Below are positions 1 to 7,365 of a stretch of DNA of 14,671 nucleotides, in pieces. The notes beneath the pieces are model-generated. The model did not search any database. It was given only the letters and a program-made list of their open reading frames with translations, and was not told where the DNA came from. Each line of letters starts with the position of its first letter. The stretch's first letter is position 1. Source of the stretch: JARROD01 sp037384225 (GTDB lineage: Bacteria > Pseudomonadota > Gammaproteobacteria > Pseudomonadales > Cellvibrionaceae); NCBI GenBank assembly GCA_037384225.1, contig JARROD010000067.1, forward strand, positions 1 through 14,671. The letters are read 5' to 3'. The translations under genes were made by a program, and so were the position numbers.

Positions 1-86
1 GTTTTTCACCAAGTGTGCGGCTGTTTGAATAGGTTTTCCCAAATTTCAAAAAAGAATTCAAATTCAATTTATTATTAAGATTTAAA

Positions 87-176
87 ATAACTTCTCAATC
101 CCCGGGGGTCGGGACAACTATCTCCGGGTGGTCGCCGGATCGAAGAGACAAATATCCCGGCTTATTGAGAGGTTAT
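87..176 (-). repeat. Family 1 palindromic element, copy 1 (about 90 bp)
   Basis: The left end reads ATAACTTCTCAAT and the right end is the imperfect reverse complement (ATTGAGAGGTTAT). The interior, read on the minus strand, has TTCGA-y-CCGGCG-r-CCA..CGGAG, which matches the interior of the copy at 7374-7471 closely and that at 10754-10843 more loosely. Copy 1 is therefore in the opposite orientation to those two. No flanking direct repeat is visible. The size, inverted ends and intergenic position fit a miniature inverted-repeat or REP-like element; family identity was not searched. Confidence 0.75.
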
Positions 177-207
177 CAACGATGGGCAAATCACTTGTAA
201 TAGCTAA

Positions 208-229
208 TCTCAATCTATTCTCAATCTAT
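208..229. repeat. Tandem 11-bp duplication
   Basis: TCTCAATCTAT occurs twice head to tail, without mismatch (208-218 and 219-229). It lies in the AT-rich region downstream of aroC and probably arose by replication slippage. Confidence 0.85.
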
Positions 230-277
230 ACACTTTCGACTAACTATAATGTATAGTGGCTTGAGCGTGAATCACGC

Positions 278-309
278 AACAGCAGCATTAAATAACAGCA
301 GCATTAAAT
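278..309. repeat. Tandem 16-bp duplication
   Basis: AACAGCAGCATTAAAT occurs twice without mismatch (278-293 and 294-309). It is followed by degenerate TTGCA-containing units up to about 360. Confidence 0.85.
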
Positions 310-370
310 TAAGTTGCAATAATAAGCTGCAAAAATAAATTGCACTAATAATTTGCAATAAGATCCCGTG

Positions 371-430
371 TGCGAATTAAAATCAATGGCACCTTATGCC
401 TGCGAATTAGAATCAATGGCACCTTATGCC
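371..430. repeat. Tandem 30-bp duplication overlapping the aroC stop
   Basis: A 30-bp unit at 371-400 is repeated at 401-430 with one difference (A at 380, G at 410). The second unit includes the aroC stop codon (TAA, complement of 424-426) and the last alanine codon. The first unit is an extra copy of that gene end placed downstream. Confidence 0.85.
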
Positions 431-1536
431 TGCGGCGGAATAACGGCAATGTCATTATCGACATCGGCGTTTTGGCCGCGCTGCCGCAAAAGATGATCCA
501 TTATTACAAGCGCCAACATGGCTTCGGCGATCGGGGTTGCGCGAATACCGACACAAGGGTCATGTCTGCCTTTGGTTACCACTTCCACCGGGTTACCGTG
601 CACGTCCACGCTACGGCCGGGAAGTCGCAGGCTCGAAGTCGGTTTGAGCGCGATATGAGCAATGATATCCTGCCCGGAAGAAATACCGCCGAGTACGCCA
701 CCGGCGTGATTGGATAGAAATCCTTCCGGGGTTATTTCATCGCGGTGCTCACTGCCCTTCTGAGTGACACAGTCGACCCCAGCGCCTATTTCCACACCTT
801 TGACTGCATTGATACTCATCAAAGCGTGGGCAATATCGGCATCGAGACGATCGAATACCGGCTCTCCAAGCCCCGGGATCATACCGGTTGCCACTACCGT
901 TATCCGGGCACCAATGGAATTGCCTTCCTTCTGCAAAGACTGCATGTACTCCTCCATAGCGGGCACCTTGTCAGCTTCCGGGCAAAAAAACGGATTCCGG
1001 TTTACTTCGTCCCAATCTATCTTATCGACAATAACGGGATCGATCGCAATTGGGCCAAGCTGTGACAAAAATCCTCGCACCTGAATGCCGGCTCGTTGCA
1101 GCAGATATTTTTTAGCAATCGCACCGGCAGCCACCCGCATTGCCGTTTCCCGGGCCGAAGAGCGCCCGCCGCCCCGGTAGTCTCGCACACCATACTTTTG
1201 CATGTAGGTGTAATCGGCATGGGCGGGGCGGAACTGATCTTTAATGTTGGAGTAATCCTTGGAACGCTGATCGGTGTTTTCAATCAGCAGGCCTATGGGA
1301 GTGCCCGTAGTCCTACCGTCGAAGACACCGGATAAAATTTTTACCTGATCGGCTTCACGCCGCTGGGTGGTATAGCGTGACTGACCTGGTTTGCGGCGGT
1401 TGAGGTCAAACTGGATATCCGCCTCGGATATCTCCAGTCCCGGCGGACAACCGTCGATAATACAACCCAAAGCCAAGCCGTGGCTTTCTCCAAACGTAGT
1501 GACTGTAAACAACTTGCCAAAGGTATTTCCCGACAT
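424..1536 (-). CDS. aroC: Chorismate synthase
   Basis: AroC converts 5-enolpyruvylshikimate-3-phosphate to chorismate, the last common step of the shikimate pathway, using reduced FMN in the cytoplasm. The 370-residue product begins MSGNTFGKLFTVTTFGESHG, the classic chorismate synthase N-terminus (GESHG at 16-20). It carries the second signature RGGGRSSARETAMRVAAGA near 121-139 and GGISSGQDI further on. Length is slightly above the usual ~360. The start at 1536 was chosen by family alignment. The frame is open upstream to an ATG at 1593 that overlaps the prmB stop (TAATG), which would add 19 residues not typical of the family; neither start has a strong Shine-Dalgarno. It follows prmB on the same strand, a common gammaproteobacterial arrangement. 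The stop codon lies inside a 30-bp tandem duplication. Confidence 0.95.
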   Translation of the reverse strand: MSGNTFGKLFTVTTFGESHGLALGCIIDGCPPGLEISEADIQFDLNRRKPGQSRYTTQRREADQVKILSGVFDGRTTGTPIGLLIENTDQRSKDYSNIKDQFRPAHADYTYMQKYGVRDYRGGGRSSARETAMRVAAGAIAKKYLLQRAGIQVRGFLSQLGPIAIDPVIVDKIDWDEVNRNPFFCPEADKVPAMEEYMQSLQKEGNSIGARITVVATGMIPGLGEPVFDRLDADIAHALMSINAVKGVEIGAGVDCVTQKGSEHRDEITPEGFLSNHAGGVLGGISSGQDIIAHIALKPTSSLRLPGRSVDVHGNPVEVVTKGRHDPCVGIRATPIAEAMLALVIMDHLLRQRGQNADVDNDIAVIPPQA

Positions 1537-1592
1537 ATCAGCGCTATAAGCACTTGCCGAAAGCGCCTTTATAGGGTTATAAAAGTTCGCCA

Positions 1593-2534
1593 TTATACGC
1601 CTAGCCCACGTGGATTCTTCAACAAATCCATGCGATGTTCCCGCAACTGCTCGGCGCTGAGGATAAACACGCCGTGTCCGCCACGCTCGAACTCCGGCCA
1701 AAAGAAAGGGACCCGCGGGTATGCCAATTCCAGAGCGGGCCAGGAATTACCGAGCTCCACGACTAAAACGCCGTTATCGGTTAAGTATTCATCGGCTTCG
1801 CGAAGCAAGCGATGGGTAAAGTCCAGGCCGTCAGGCCCCGACTCCAGAGCCAGCGCAGGCTCGGTTCTGTATTCTTCAGGCATATTCGCCAGATCATCGG
1901 CGTTTACGTAGGGGGGGTTGCTGACAATCAGATCGTACTTTTTCCCGTCCAAACCGCAAAACAGGTCGGATTGGATAACCTGCACGCGCTCTCGCAACTG
2001 GTGTTGGGCAATGTTTATCTCGGCTACCTCCAACGCCTGTGCGGAAATATCGCTCAAATCCACCGCCGCTTCGGGAAAGGCGTCGGCGCAGGCGATACCG
2101 ATACAGCCACTGCCGGTGCAAAGGTCGAGAATACGTTGCGGCGGTTCATTCATCCAGGGCTGGAATCGCTGCTCAATCAACTCTGCGAGTGGAGAACGCG
2201 GCACCAATACACGTTGATCGACATAAAATTTTAACCCCGCAAACCAGGCTTCTCCGGTTATATAAGGGGCGGGTATGCGCTCCTTAATCCTGCGCTCGAT
2301 CACTGCAGCCACGGCTTTGCGTTCGTCGCAGGTCAGCCGGGCATTGAGCACTTCCGGGGTTATATCCCAGGGCAGGTGCAAGGTATGCAAAACCAGATAG
2401 CTGGCCTCGTCCCAGGCATTATCACTACCATGACCAAAATACAGCTGCCCGGCATTAAAGCGGCTGCAACCCCAGCGTATAAAATCTCTGACAGTTAGCA
2501 GTTCGCTGTATGCAGATTCCCGCTTCTCAATCAA
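1593..2534 (-). CDS. prmB: 50S ribosomal protein L3 N5-glutamine methyltransferase
   Basis: PrmB methylates a glutamine side chain of ribosomal protein L3 using S-adenosylmethionine. The 313-residue product has the helical N-terminal PrmB/PrmC-type domain, then the SAM-binding motif LDLCTGSGCIGIA (about 136-148) and the catalytic NPPY at 206-209. The N-terminal segment (DFIRWGCSRF, FGHGSDNAWDEA) reads like PrmB rather than PrmC or other HemK relatives. The start codon is TTG at 2534, with GAGGGAG upstream at about 10 nt spacing. No ATG exists near the expected N-terminus, and the distance to the conserved core agrees with the E. coli protein. It is divergent from folE and probably co-transcribed with aroC downstream. 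Confidence 0.93.
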   Translation of the reverse strand: MIEKRESAYSELLTVRDFIRWGCSRFNAGQLYFGHGSDNAWDEASYLVLHTLHLPWDITPEVLNARLTCDERKAVAAVIERRIKERIPAPYITGEAWFAGLKFYVDQRVLVPRSPLAELIEQRFQPWMNEPPQRILDLCTGSGCIGIACADAFPEAAVDLSDISAQALEVAEINIAQHQLRERVQVIQSDLFCGLDGKKYDLIVSNPPYVNADDLANMPEEYRTEPALALESGPDGLDFTHRLLREADEYLTDNGVLVVELGNSWPALELAYPRVPFFWPEFERGGHGVFILSAEQLREHRMDLLKNPRGLGV

Positions 2535-2559
2535 GACTGGTATACTCCCTCGGCTATAG

Positions 2560-2565
2560 ATTATA
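2560..2565 (-). promoter_or_regulatory. Candidate -10 box for prmB-aroC
   Basis: A perfect TATAAT on the minus strand, about 25 nt upstream of the prmB TTG codon, lies ahead of the GAGGGAG ribosome-binding site. No good -35 hexamer is found at 16-18 bp spacing (GCAGCA is the best), so the call rests on the -10 alone. Confidence 0.4.
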
Positions 2566-2815
2566 AGTGACAGACTGCAGGCTGCTGCGTTATCGCTTTG
2601 AATATCGACAGCTGTCTTTGTCGATTGTCATTATCGACTGTCGTTACCAGCTGTGTTTATCGCCAGCTGTATAGTTTTGCTGAACCACGTGACTATCTTA
2701 CCGCGTTTAAAACCACCTTGCAGCAGCTCGTGCAGATAGCGGATACCCCAACCGGCGGGAGGCTCTTACGCCGCGCGCGAAGTAACTTCCTGTTTCCGCA
2801 GACAAGGTGCAGGCA

Positions 2816-2824
2816 TGTTACAAT
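2816..2824 (+). promoter_or_regulatory. Candidate extended -10 promoter for folE
   Basis: TGTTACAAT has the TGn extension plus a 5/6 match to TATAAT. It would start transcription near 2831, giving an ~89-nt leader before the folE ATG. No clear -35 hexamer is seen, which an extended -10 can tolerate. Confidence 0.4.
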
Positions 2825-2919
2825 TACACCACAAAAAAAGTTTACGAAAGCCGCCATATACCGTAGGGTGGCGCCCCCCTGTCACAGATTTTCCAGCAAG
2901 GGCATAGAGGGACAATACA

Positions 2920-3459
2920 ATGAAAGACCATTTTGCAGCCATCATCAAAGAGATCGGTGAAGATACCACCCGGGCCGGGCTGGTGGAAACACCAGAGCGC
3001 GCCGCAAAGGCGTATCGCTTTCTTACTCGCGGCTATCAGCAGACGGTGGAAGATGTGGTTAACGGTGCCCTGTTTCCCTCGGATTCCAGTGAAATGATCC
3101 TGGTTGACAATATCGAGCTCTATTCACTTTGCGAACACCATATTCTGCCTTTTATCGGTAAAGCCCATGTCGCCTATATTCCAACAGGCAAGGTGTTGGG
3201 TCTGTCAAAAGTGGCCCGCATCGTCGACATGTATTCGCGGCGCCTGCAGATTCAGGAACAATTGACCATTCAAATCGCCGAGACGCTGCAGCAGGTTACC
3301 CAAGCGGCCGGTGTCGGTGTCATCATCGAGGCCCGACATATGTGCATGATGATGCGCGGGGTAGAAAAGCAGAACTCTATGATGAAAACATCGGCTATGT
3401 TGGGGTGCTTCCGCTCCAATCCTAGCACTCGGGCTGAGTTTCTGTCATTAATCCGCTAG
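2920..3459 (+). CDS. folE: GTP cyclohydrolase I (type IA)
   Basis: FolE converts GTP to 7,8-dihydroneopterin triphosphate, the first step of tetrahydrofolate synthesis, as a cytoplasmic oligomer. The 179-residue protein has the zinc ligands expected for the zinc-dependent type IA enzyme: C71 and H74 in CEHH, and C142 in the ARHMCMMMRG segment. It also has the QNSMMKTSAMLG C-terminal motif. The ATG at 2920 follows an AGAGGG ribosome-binding site (about 2906-2911). It is slightly shorter than the 222-residue E. coli enzyme, as is common for compact bacterial forms. It diverges from prmB and converges on the DUF4892 gene. Its TAG stop lies inside the 27-bp stem palindrome at 3456-3516. Confidence 0.96.
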   Translation: MKDHFAAIIKEIGEDTTRAGLVETPERAAKAYRFLTRGYQQTVEDVVNGALFPSDSSEMILVDNIELYSLCEHHILPFIGKAHVAYIPTGKVLGLSKVARIVDMYSRRLQIQEQLTIQIAETLQQVTQAAGVGVIIEARHMCMMMRGVEKQNSMMKTSAMLGCFRSNPSTRAEFLSLIR

Positions 3460-3516
3460 TGCCCTGCCCCGCCATTAAACGCTGATTGGGCGTTTAATGG
3501 CGGGGCAGGGCACTAG
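3456..3516. terminator. Perfect 27-bp-stem palindrome between convergent genes
   Basis: The left arm (3456-3482) and right arm (3490-3516) are perfect reverse complements around a 7-nt loop (TGATTGG). The GC-rich stem begins and ends with CTAG. The folE stop (3457-3459) and the complement of the convergent gene's stop (3513-3515) are both within the stem. It lies where a bidirectional terminator is expected, but there is no U-tract on either strand, so it may equally be an inserted palindromic element that supplies both stop codons, or a transcript-stabilising hairpin. Confidence 0.75.
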
Positions 3517-4448
3517 TCAATAGATACCAGCTCCACTCGCTGGCTGCGATTTCCACGCCGCTCCGGCGCCAGGCTGCCAACGCCAAAGGCACTGAGTCGG
3601 GCCACCTTGATGCCGGCGGCAACCAACTGTGTTTTGACATATTCAGCATACGCCAGAGACACCGTTTTACGCTGTTCTATATCTCCCGGCCCGTAATCGT
3701 GTCCGACAATAGCGATATTGAGCCTCCGCTCGCGCTTTAACGCCCGCACCAGCCCCTGCAGGTGCTGGGCATCCAATTGCGGTCCTTCGGCGCCGAATGA
3801 CAGCCCTGGCAACACATAAAAGCCGCGCCTCTTCAATTGACCGGCAATGGATTCCGGGCTCGGAGCGATCTGCCCCTGAGCCTGATTCCCGACCGTTAAA
3901 ATATCAACCTGGGCATAAACCCGCTTATTGCCACGGCGTACAGCGTAGAGAGCGACAAAGTAAAGTTCATGGCGCGGACCTTCCACTTCATAGGCACCGT
4001 AATACTGATCCTGATCCAGACCGTAAAGCTGTTTTATTTCGAAACGGTTATTGGCCCAGCTATTGCTGCTACCGCAACGGCGCGCGTTGCAGCGGTAGAG
4101 TTCCCGGCTGGACAGGTTCTGCAGTTGATCGTCAAAATACTGAAACACCTCCCGGGCGCTGTAGTCCCTGGGAAACTCCAGCGTATCGCGGTGCAGGCTA
4201 CCCTTTAAGCGGTGCTCTTTCTCCGCCCGCCAAGCGCCGTCGACTTTTTCCAACGCGCCGAGGGTAAGCATGTAGTTGTCACTTTCGAGATCGGAGTGGT
4301 AAACCACTCTTGCACGAGGGTGGGGCGTTAACGACAGACCACTTTCGGCTGCCGCTCCCGCCGCGACCCCCAATACCCCCACAGACAGTAATGCTACCAA
4401 GGCGGCAGCGGTCAAAACCGAACCGATCTTTAGAAACGGAAATCTCAT
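3513..4448 (-). CDS. DUF4892 protein with OmpA-like C-terminus, secreted
   Basis: The 311-residue product begins with a basic start and a hydrophobic stretch (about 9-34) ending AGAAAES, a clear signal peptide, so it is exported to the periplasm or envelope. The middle region matches my memory of the DUF4892 family, with RCNARRCGSSNSWANN (C120 and C125 could form a disulphide) and LYGLDQDQYY. The last ~70 residues (IVGHDYGPG... LAYAEYVKTQLVAAGI... AFGVGS..P... NRSQRVELV) follow the OmpA peptidoglycan-binding pattern, although the usual GHTD is GHDY here. Its ATG overlaps the upstream hydrolase stop (ATGA), implying translational coupling. The biochemical role is unknown; an envelope or cell-wall association is inferred. 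Confidence 0.85.
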   Translation of the reverse strand: MRFPFLKIGSVLTAAALVALLSVGVLGVAAGAAAESGLSLTPHPRARVVYHSDLESDNYMLTLGALEKVDGAWRAEKEHRLKGSLHRDTLEFPRDYSAREVFQYFDDQLQNLSSRELYRCNARRCGSSNSWANNRFEIKQLYGLDQDQYYGAYEVEGPRHELYFVALYAVRRGNKRVYAQVDILTVGNQAQGQIAPSPESIAGQLKRRGFYVLPGLSFGAEGPQLDAQHLQGLVRALKRERRLNIAIVGHDYGPGDIEQRKTVSLAYAEYVKTQLVAAGIKVARLSAFGVGSLAPERRGNRSQRVELVSID

Positions 4449-5299
4449 AAACTTCTGGCAAACAGTCCATTCAATAGTTCGGCAATTCTTAGCGATTCCG
4501 CCTCCATATGCAAATGATGCCCCCCCGGCAACGTGTCAACTTCAATCGATTCAAACGCGCTCAGACTTTCCCGCTCCAGTTCAAACCGCCTTCGCAGCCC
4601 CTGTTCGGCCAGCACCAGTTTTGTCAGTGCGGTTATACGCCTGGTAAAAGCGACGATATGGTCCTGGGTGAGCTTAACGGACGAGGCCACCTGTAATTGC
4701 GGATCGGCGCTCCAACTGTACCCTCCCTGCACCCGTTTTACACCGCGTTCGACTAACGCTTTGGCGGCCTGATAACTGAGCGCAAAAGAGACTTTTTGAC
4801 GTACTTTAATCGCCGACTCCAACTCGGAATGCACCGCAAATGACCTGCTTCGCAGTTTATTCAACTCCCGAATGGAACGGGCAAGCTGCTCAGGCGCCTC
4901 AGCGGCAGCCACAGGTTCCGGCCAGAAGCCGTCGATCAAACCCAGATGGGTTATGCGTTCCGGAAAGGTTCCAGCTGCCAGCATACTGATAATGGCACCT
5001 CGAGAATGCCCTATCAGTGCAAACTTCCCCCAACCCATCTGGTCAGCTACGGCAAATACCTCGCTGACGTCCTCCCAGATATTGTAAGGCGCAAAACGCG
5101 GGCGATGGCCCGACTGACCGTGCCCGGCCAAGTCCAGGGCCAACAGGTGAACGTTTTCTATTAAAGGTGCCAACCGCGAAAAACTGGCACTATTATCCAG
5201 CCAGCCGTGAAGCGCCAGCACAGGAAAATCCCCCGGTTTACCCCACTCTTGCGCGTTAAGTTGAACATCACCGACTTGAAAATGAATCTCGCCTAGCAC
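4445..5299 (-). CDS. Alpha/beta hydrolase (serine hydrolase-like)
   Basis: The 284-residue cytoplasmic protein has the alpha/beta hydrolase pattern: oxyanion-hole segment LHGWLDNSASF (HG at 31-32), LDLAGHGQSGHRP, the nucleophile elbow GHSRG with S99, and a late GGHHLHME segment supplying the histidine. The third triad member is not obvious, because the usual late strand reads VLAEQGL. The layout resembles the SERHL-type and MhpC-like hydrolases; the substrate cannot be told. The start is GTG at 5299, since no ATG is near and the frame closes at 5321-5323. The ribosome-binding site is weak (GTGGG) and lies in an 11-bp tandem duplication. It is followed by the DUF4892 gene with a 4-bp overlap and preceded by sixA with a 56-bp gap. 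Confidence 0.85.
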   Translation of the reverse strand: MLGEIHFQVGDVQLNAQEWGKPGDFPVLALHGWLDNSASFSRLAPLIENVHLLALDLAGHGQSGHRPRFAPYNIWEDVSEVFAVADQMGWGKFALIGHSRGAIISMLAAGTFPERITHLGLIDGFWPEPVAAAEAPEQLARSIRELNKLRSRSFAVHSELESAIKVRQKVSFALSYQAAKALVERGVKRVQGGYSWSADPQLQVASSVKLTQDHIVAFTRRITALTKLVLAEQGLRRRFELERESLSAFESIEVDTLPGGHHLHMEAESLRIAELLNGLFARSL

Positions 5300-5301
5300 T
5301 C

Positions 5302-5323
5302 TATACCCACTATATACCCACTA
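5302..5323. repeat. Tandem 11-bp duplication before the hydrolase start
   Basis: TATACCCACTA is repeated perfectly at 5302-5312 and 5313-5323. On the coding (minus) strand it places two GTGGG motifs just upstream of the GTG start at 5299, so the duplication could affect ribosome binding. Confidence 0.8.
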
Positions 5324-5355
5324 TTCCCAATTCTCCGTGCAGTGACAGAACACAT

Positions 5356-5817
5356 TCAGGCTCCTGGCTGCCTGAGCCACTGTAACTCGCCGCACCCGGC
5401 CGCAATAATGTCAGTTTTAATGAACGCCAGAGAGCTGGTTCCCATGCGATAGCATCCCGGCTCTAAACCACACAGCCAGTCGACAAAGGTACCCACCAGC
5501 GGCTGGTGACTAACCACCAGCACCCGCTCCAACTGAAGTGATTCAATAAATGCACCGAGGCGCATAAAATTGGCAGAGGGCACCAGATCTTCGACTGTCA
5601 TCAACATGCGCCCGGGCAGCAGCTCAGCCGCGATATCTGCGGTCTGCAGAGCCCGGTTATAGGGACTGACCAGAATTTTTTGCACTTTTTCCAGGTCAGG
5701 CAGCGCTTGTTTGAGCATCGCACTCGCGTCAGCATAGCCACGCTCCGTCAATTGACGATCTCGATCCCGGGTCAACTGAGACTCGGCTTCACCGTGGCGC
5801 ATAACGAATATGTCCAT
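5356..5817 (-). CDS. sixA: Phosphohistidine phosphatase SixA
   Basis: SixA removes phosphate from phosphohistidine residues of signalling or phosphotransfer proteins (ArcB HPt domain and PTS-related targets in E. coli). The 153-residue protein is a compact histidine phosphatase: RHGE with catalytic H8 at the N-terminus, SPYNRALQTA around 51-60, and the second histidine H104 in VVSHQPL. Length agrees with E. coli SixA (161). Its ATG directly abuts the TAA of the DUF4389 gene (no intervening base), and gpsA lies two genes upstream, so it is probably expressed from the gpsA operon by translational coupling. Confidence 0.92.
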   Translation of the reverse strand: MDIFVMRHGEAESQLTRDRDRQLTERGYADASAMLKQALPDLEKVQKILVSPYNRALQTADIAAELLPGRMLMTVEDLVPSANFMRLGAFIESLQLERVLVVSHQPLVGTFVDWLCGLEPGCYRMGTSSLAFIKTDIIAAGCGELQWLRQPGA

Positions 5818-6270
5818 TTAACTTGAACCAGAATCATTGCGCTCGGAAGGTTTCGGGCCTTGGTCGCCTGACTCCTGTTCCTTCTTCTGTTTTTGCCCCG
5901 CCTCTGGTTCCGGGTTCTCTGGCTCCCCGGGGAGAGGCTGCTCCCGAGCTTCTACCTCATCGGGTCTATCGCCTGCGGTACCGGAATAGTTCTGCTCCGG
6001 TTGTGGCCAGTCAGCGAAGGGAAAAGGTTTCTCTTCGCTGTTATAGGTCAGAAACCGCAGCATCTGATAAATAAAAATCGATAGCGCCTCCCCAAACCCG
6101 CGCAACTGGATGTTATCCCTACCTGTAACGAGAGAAAACAAAAACTGCAAAGCAACCAGCACCCACATCAACAACATTGCCACATACAAAATAATGGCAA
6201 ACAACAGCATAAACACCAGTCGGAGCCAGTGCCTGCCCGACGTTATATTCGACTTCAGTTTATTGTCCAT
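5818..6270 (-). CDS. DUF4389 inner-membrane protein
   Basis: The 150-residue protein has a short basic N-terminus, a long hydrophobic stretch at about 16-48 (one long or two short membrane helices), then a segment ending QMLRFLTYNSEEKPFPFADWP that is typical of DUF4389. The last ~55 residues are a low-complexity, Pro/Glu/Gln/Lys-rich and probably disordered tail. The function of DUF4389 proteins is not known to me. It starts 2 bp after the gpsA stop and its stop abuts the sixA start, so it is firmly in the gpsA-sixA operon. A role connected with phospholipid or envelope metabolism is only suggested by context. Confidence 0.85.
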   Translation of the reverse strand: MDNKLKSNITSGRHWLRLVFMLLFAIILYVAMLLMWVLVALQFLFSLVTGRDNIQLRGFGEALSIFIYQMLRFLTYNSEEKPFPFADWPQPEQNYSGTAGDRPDEVEAREQPLPGEPENPEPEAGQKQKKEQESGDQGPKPSERNDSGSS

Positions 6271-6272
6271 GT

Positions 6273-7292
6273 TTATTTCCCCGTGTATTCAACATCAGTG
6301 TTTTGTTCCCCGACCATCAATCCGTGTGCCACTTCAGCAATAGGGCGATGCTCAAACAATACGCGGTAAAGACCTGATACCAACGGCATGTAAACACCCA
6401 GTTCATCGGCCTTTTGTTTCACCAGCCGCAGCGTGTTGACACCCTCCGCCACCTGACCTATCTCCGCCATCGCTGTTTGCAAATCCCTGCCCTGACCTAT
6501 AGCATAGCCTACGCGGTAATTACGGCTTAAATCCGAGGTGCAGGTAAGGATCAAATCCCCCACCCCTGCCAGCCCTAGAAAGGTCATCGGGTTGGCGCCC
6601 AAGTGTCCGGCAAAACGCCCCATTTCGGCCAGACTGCGGGTCAGCAGCATCGCCTGGGTATTGTGACCGGACCCCAGCGCCGCCGCCATCCCACAGACAA
6701 TGGCATATATATTTTTCAGCGCCCCGCCCAGTTCCACACCATAGCTGTCATGGTTGGCATAGACGCGAAAAGTATCAGAGCACAGTATAGACTGTACAGT
6801 CTCAATCACTGCATCGTCTCTGCTGGCAATCACACTTCCCGTCTGCTGCTGCTGCACAATCTCTTTGGCGAAGTTGGGCCCGCTCAAAACACCGATGAGC
6901 ACATTGTCCAGTTCCTGTTCAAGCACCTGGCTCATGAGCGTAAACCCCTCCGCCTCTATCCCTTTGGTGGTACTGATCACCACGTCACCAGGCTTGAGAT
7001 AAGCGGCCACCTGCCGGGTGACTTCGCGAAAGGAATGGCTGGGCACAGATATAAACACTACGTCACTGGCGGCGGCCACGGCGGCCAGATCGGACTCAAC
7101 AACGAGATTATCGTGCAGCTGATAACCGGGAAGATATTCAGGGTTTTCTCGAGCCTTCTGACAACGCTGTGCCCGCGCGCTGTCGCGCATCCATAAGTAA
7201 GTACGATAGCCATTGCTGGCGACAATATTGGCTATCGCCGTGCCAAAGCTACCCCCGCCGAGAACGGCAACTACTTTTTTTGTATCTATCAT
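6273..7292 (-). CDS. gpsA: NAD(P)-dependent glycerol-3-phosphate dehydrogenase
   Basis: GpsA reduces dihydroxyacetone phosphate to sn-glycerol 3-phosphate, the backbone for membrane phospholipids. The product (339 residues from ATG 7292) has the N-terminal nucleotide-binding loop GGGSFG (12-17), PSHSFR, STTKGIE, SGPNFAKEI, the catalytic region ELGGALKNIYAI and GLAGVGDLILTC. Length is that of the family. ATG 7292 was chosen because MIDTKKVVAVLGGG fits related proteins. A GTG at 7298, two codons earlier, is better spaced from an AAGG (7 nt) and is a real alternative. It heads a tight run (DUF4389, sixA) and is separated from htpG by a family 1 repeat and a terminator. Confidence 0.95.
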   Translation of the reverse strand: MIDTKKVVAVLGGGSFGTAIANIVASNGYRTYLWMRDSARAQRCQKARENPEYLPGYQLHDNLVVESDLAAVAAASDVVFISVPSHSFREVTRQVAAYLKPGDVVISTTKGIEAEGFTLMSQVLEQELDNVLIGVLSGPNFAKEIVQQQQTGSVIASRDDAVIETVQSILCSDTFRVYANHDSYGVELGGALKNIYAIVCGMAAALGSGHNTQAMLLTRSLAEMGRFAGHLGANPMTFLGLAGVGDLILTCTSDLSRNYRVGYAIGQGRDLQTAMAEIGQVAEGVNTLRLVKQKADELGVYMPLVSGLYRVLFEHRPIAEVAHGLMVGEQNTDVEYTGK

Positions 7293-7365
7293 TTGCACTT
7301 AAATGCCTTGTCCGAAAACCAAAATACCCGTGCAGGGTACCTTTAAAAATAGCTGACGGGAAAGG

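Larger units (their letters stand above)
1..423. other. AT-rich intergenic region with repeats, no gene seen
   Basis: No open reading frame with a recognisable product was found on either strand. The stretch is clearly more AT-rich than the rest of the window. It contains an inverted-repeat element (87-176), an 11-bp tandem duplication (208-229), a 16-bp tandem duplication (278-309), a run of loosely repeated TTGCA(A/C)TAATAA-like units (about 312-360) and a 30-bp tandem duplication that runs into the end of aroC (371-430). It is the region downstream of aroC. No convincing terminator hairpin with a U-tract was seen. Confidence 0.7.
2535..2919. other. Divergent intergenic region between prmB and folE
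   Basis: No credible gene is present. The part near 2598-2675 is built from repeated short motifs (TATCGAC/TGTCG and CCAGCTGT twice). A TAACTTCC motif, shared with the repeat families elsewhere in the window, occurs at 2783-2790. Candidate promoters for the two flanking genes are listed separately. Confidence 0.6.

Noticed and set aside
245..250. TATAAT on the plus strand as a promoter
   Set aside because: No -35 element at suitable spacing, and only aroC antisense lies downstream. AT-rich DNA gives such matches by chance.
200..430. CRISPR-like array
   Set aside because: The repeats are adjacent duplications of different units, with no constant repeat or spacers.
370..717. Plus-strand ORF opposite the aroC end
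   Set aside because: Its repeated N-terminus comes from the tandem duplication and the rest mirrors aroC; no family resemblance.
7325..7339. TACCC-GTGCA-GGGTA hairpin upstream of gpsA as an attenuator
   Set aside because: The stem is only 5 bp and no leader peptide or alternative pairing was seen; not enough support.
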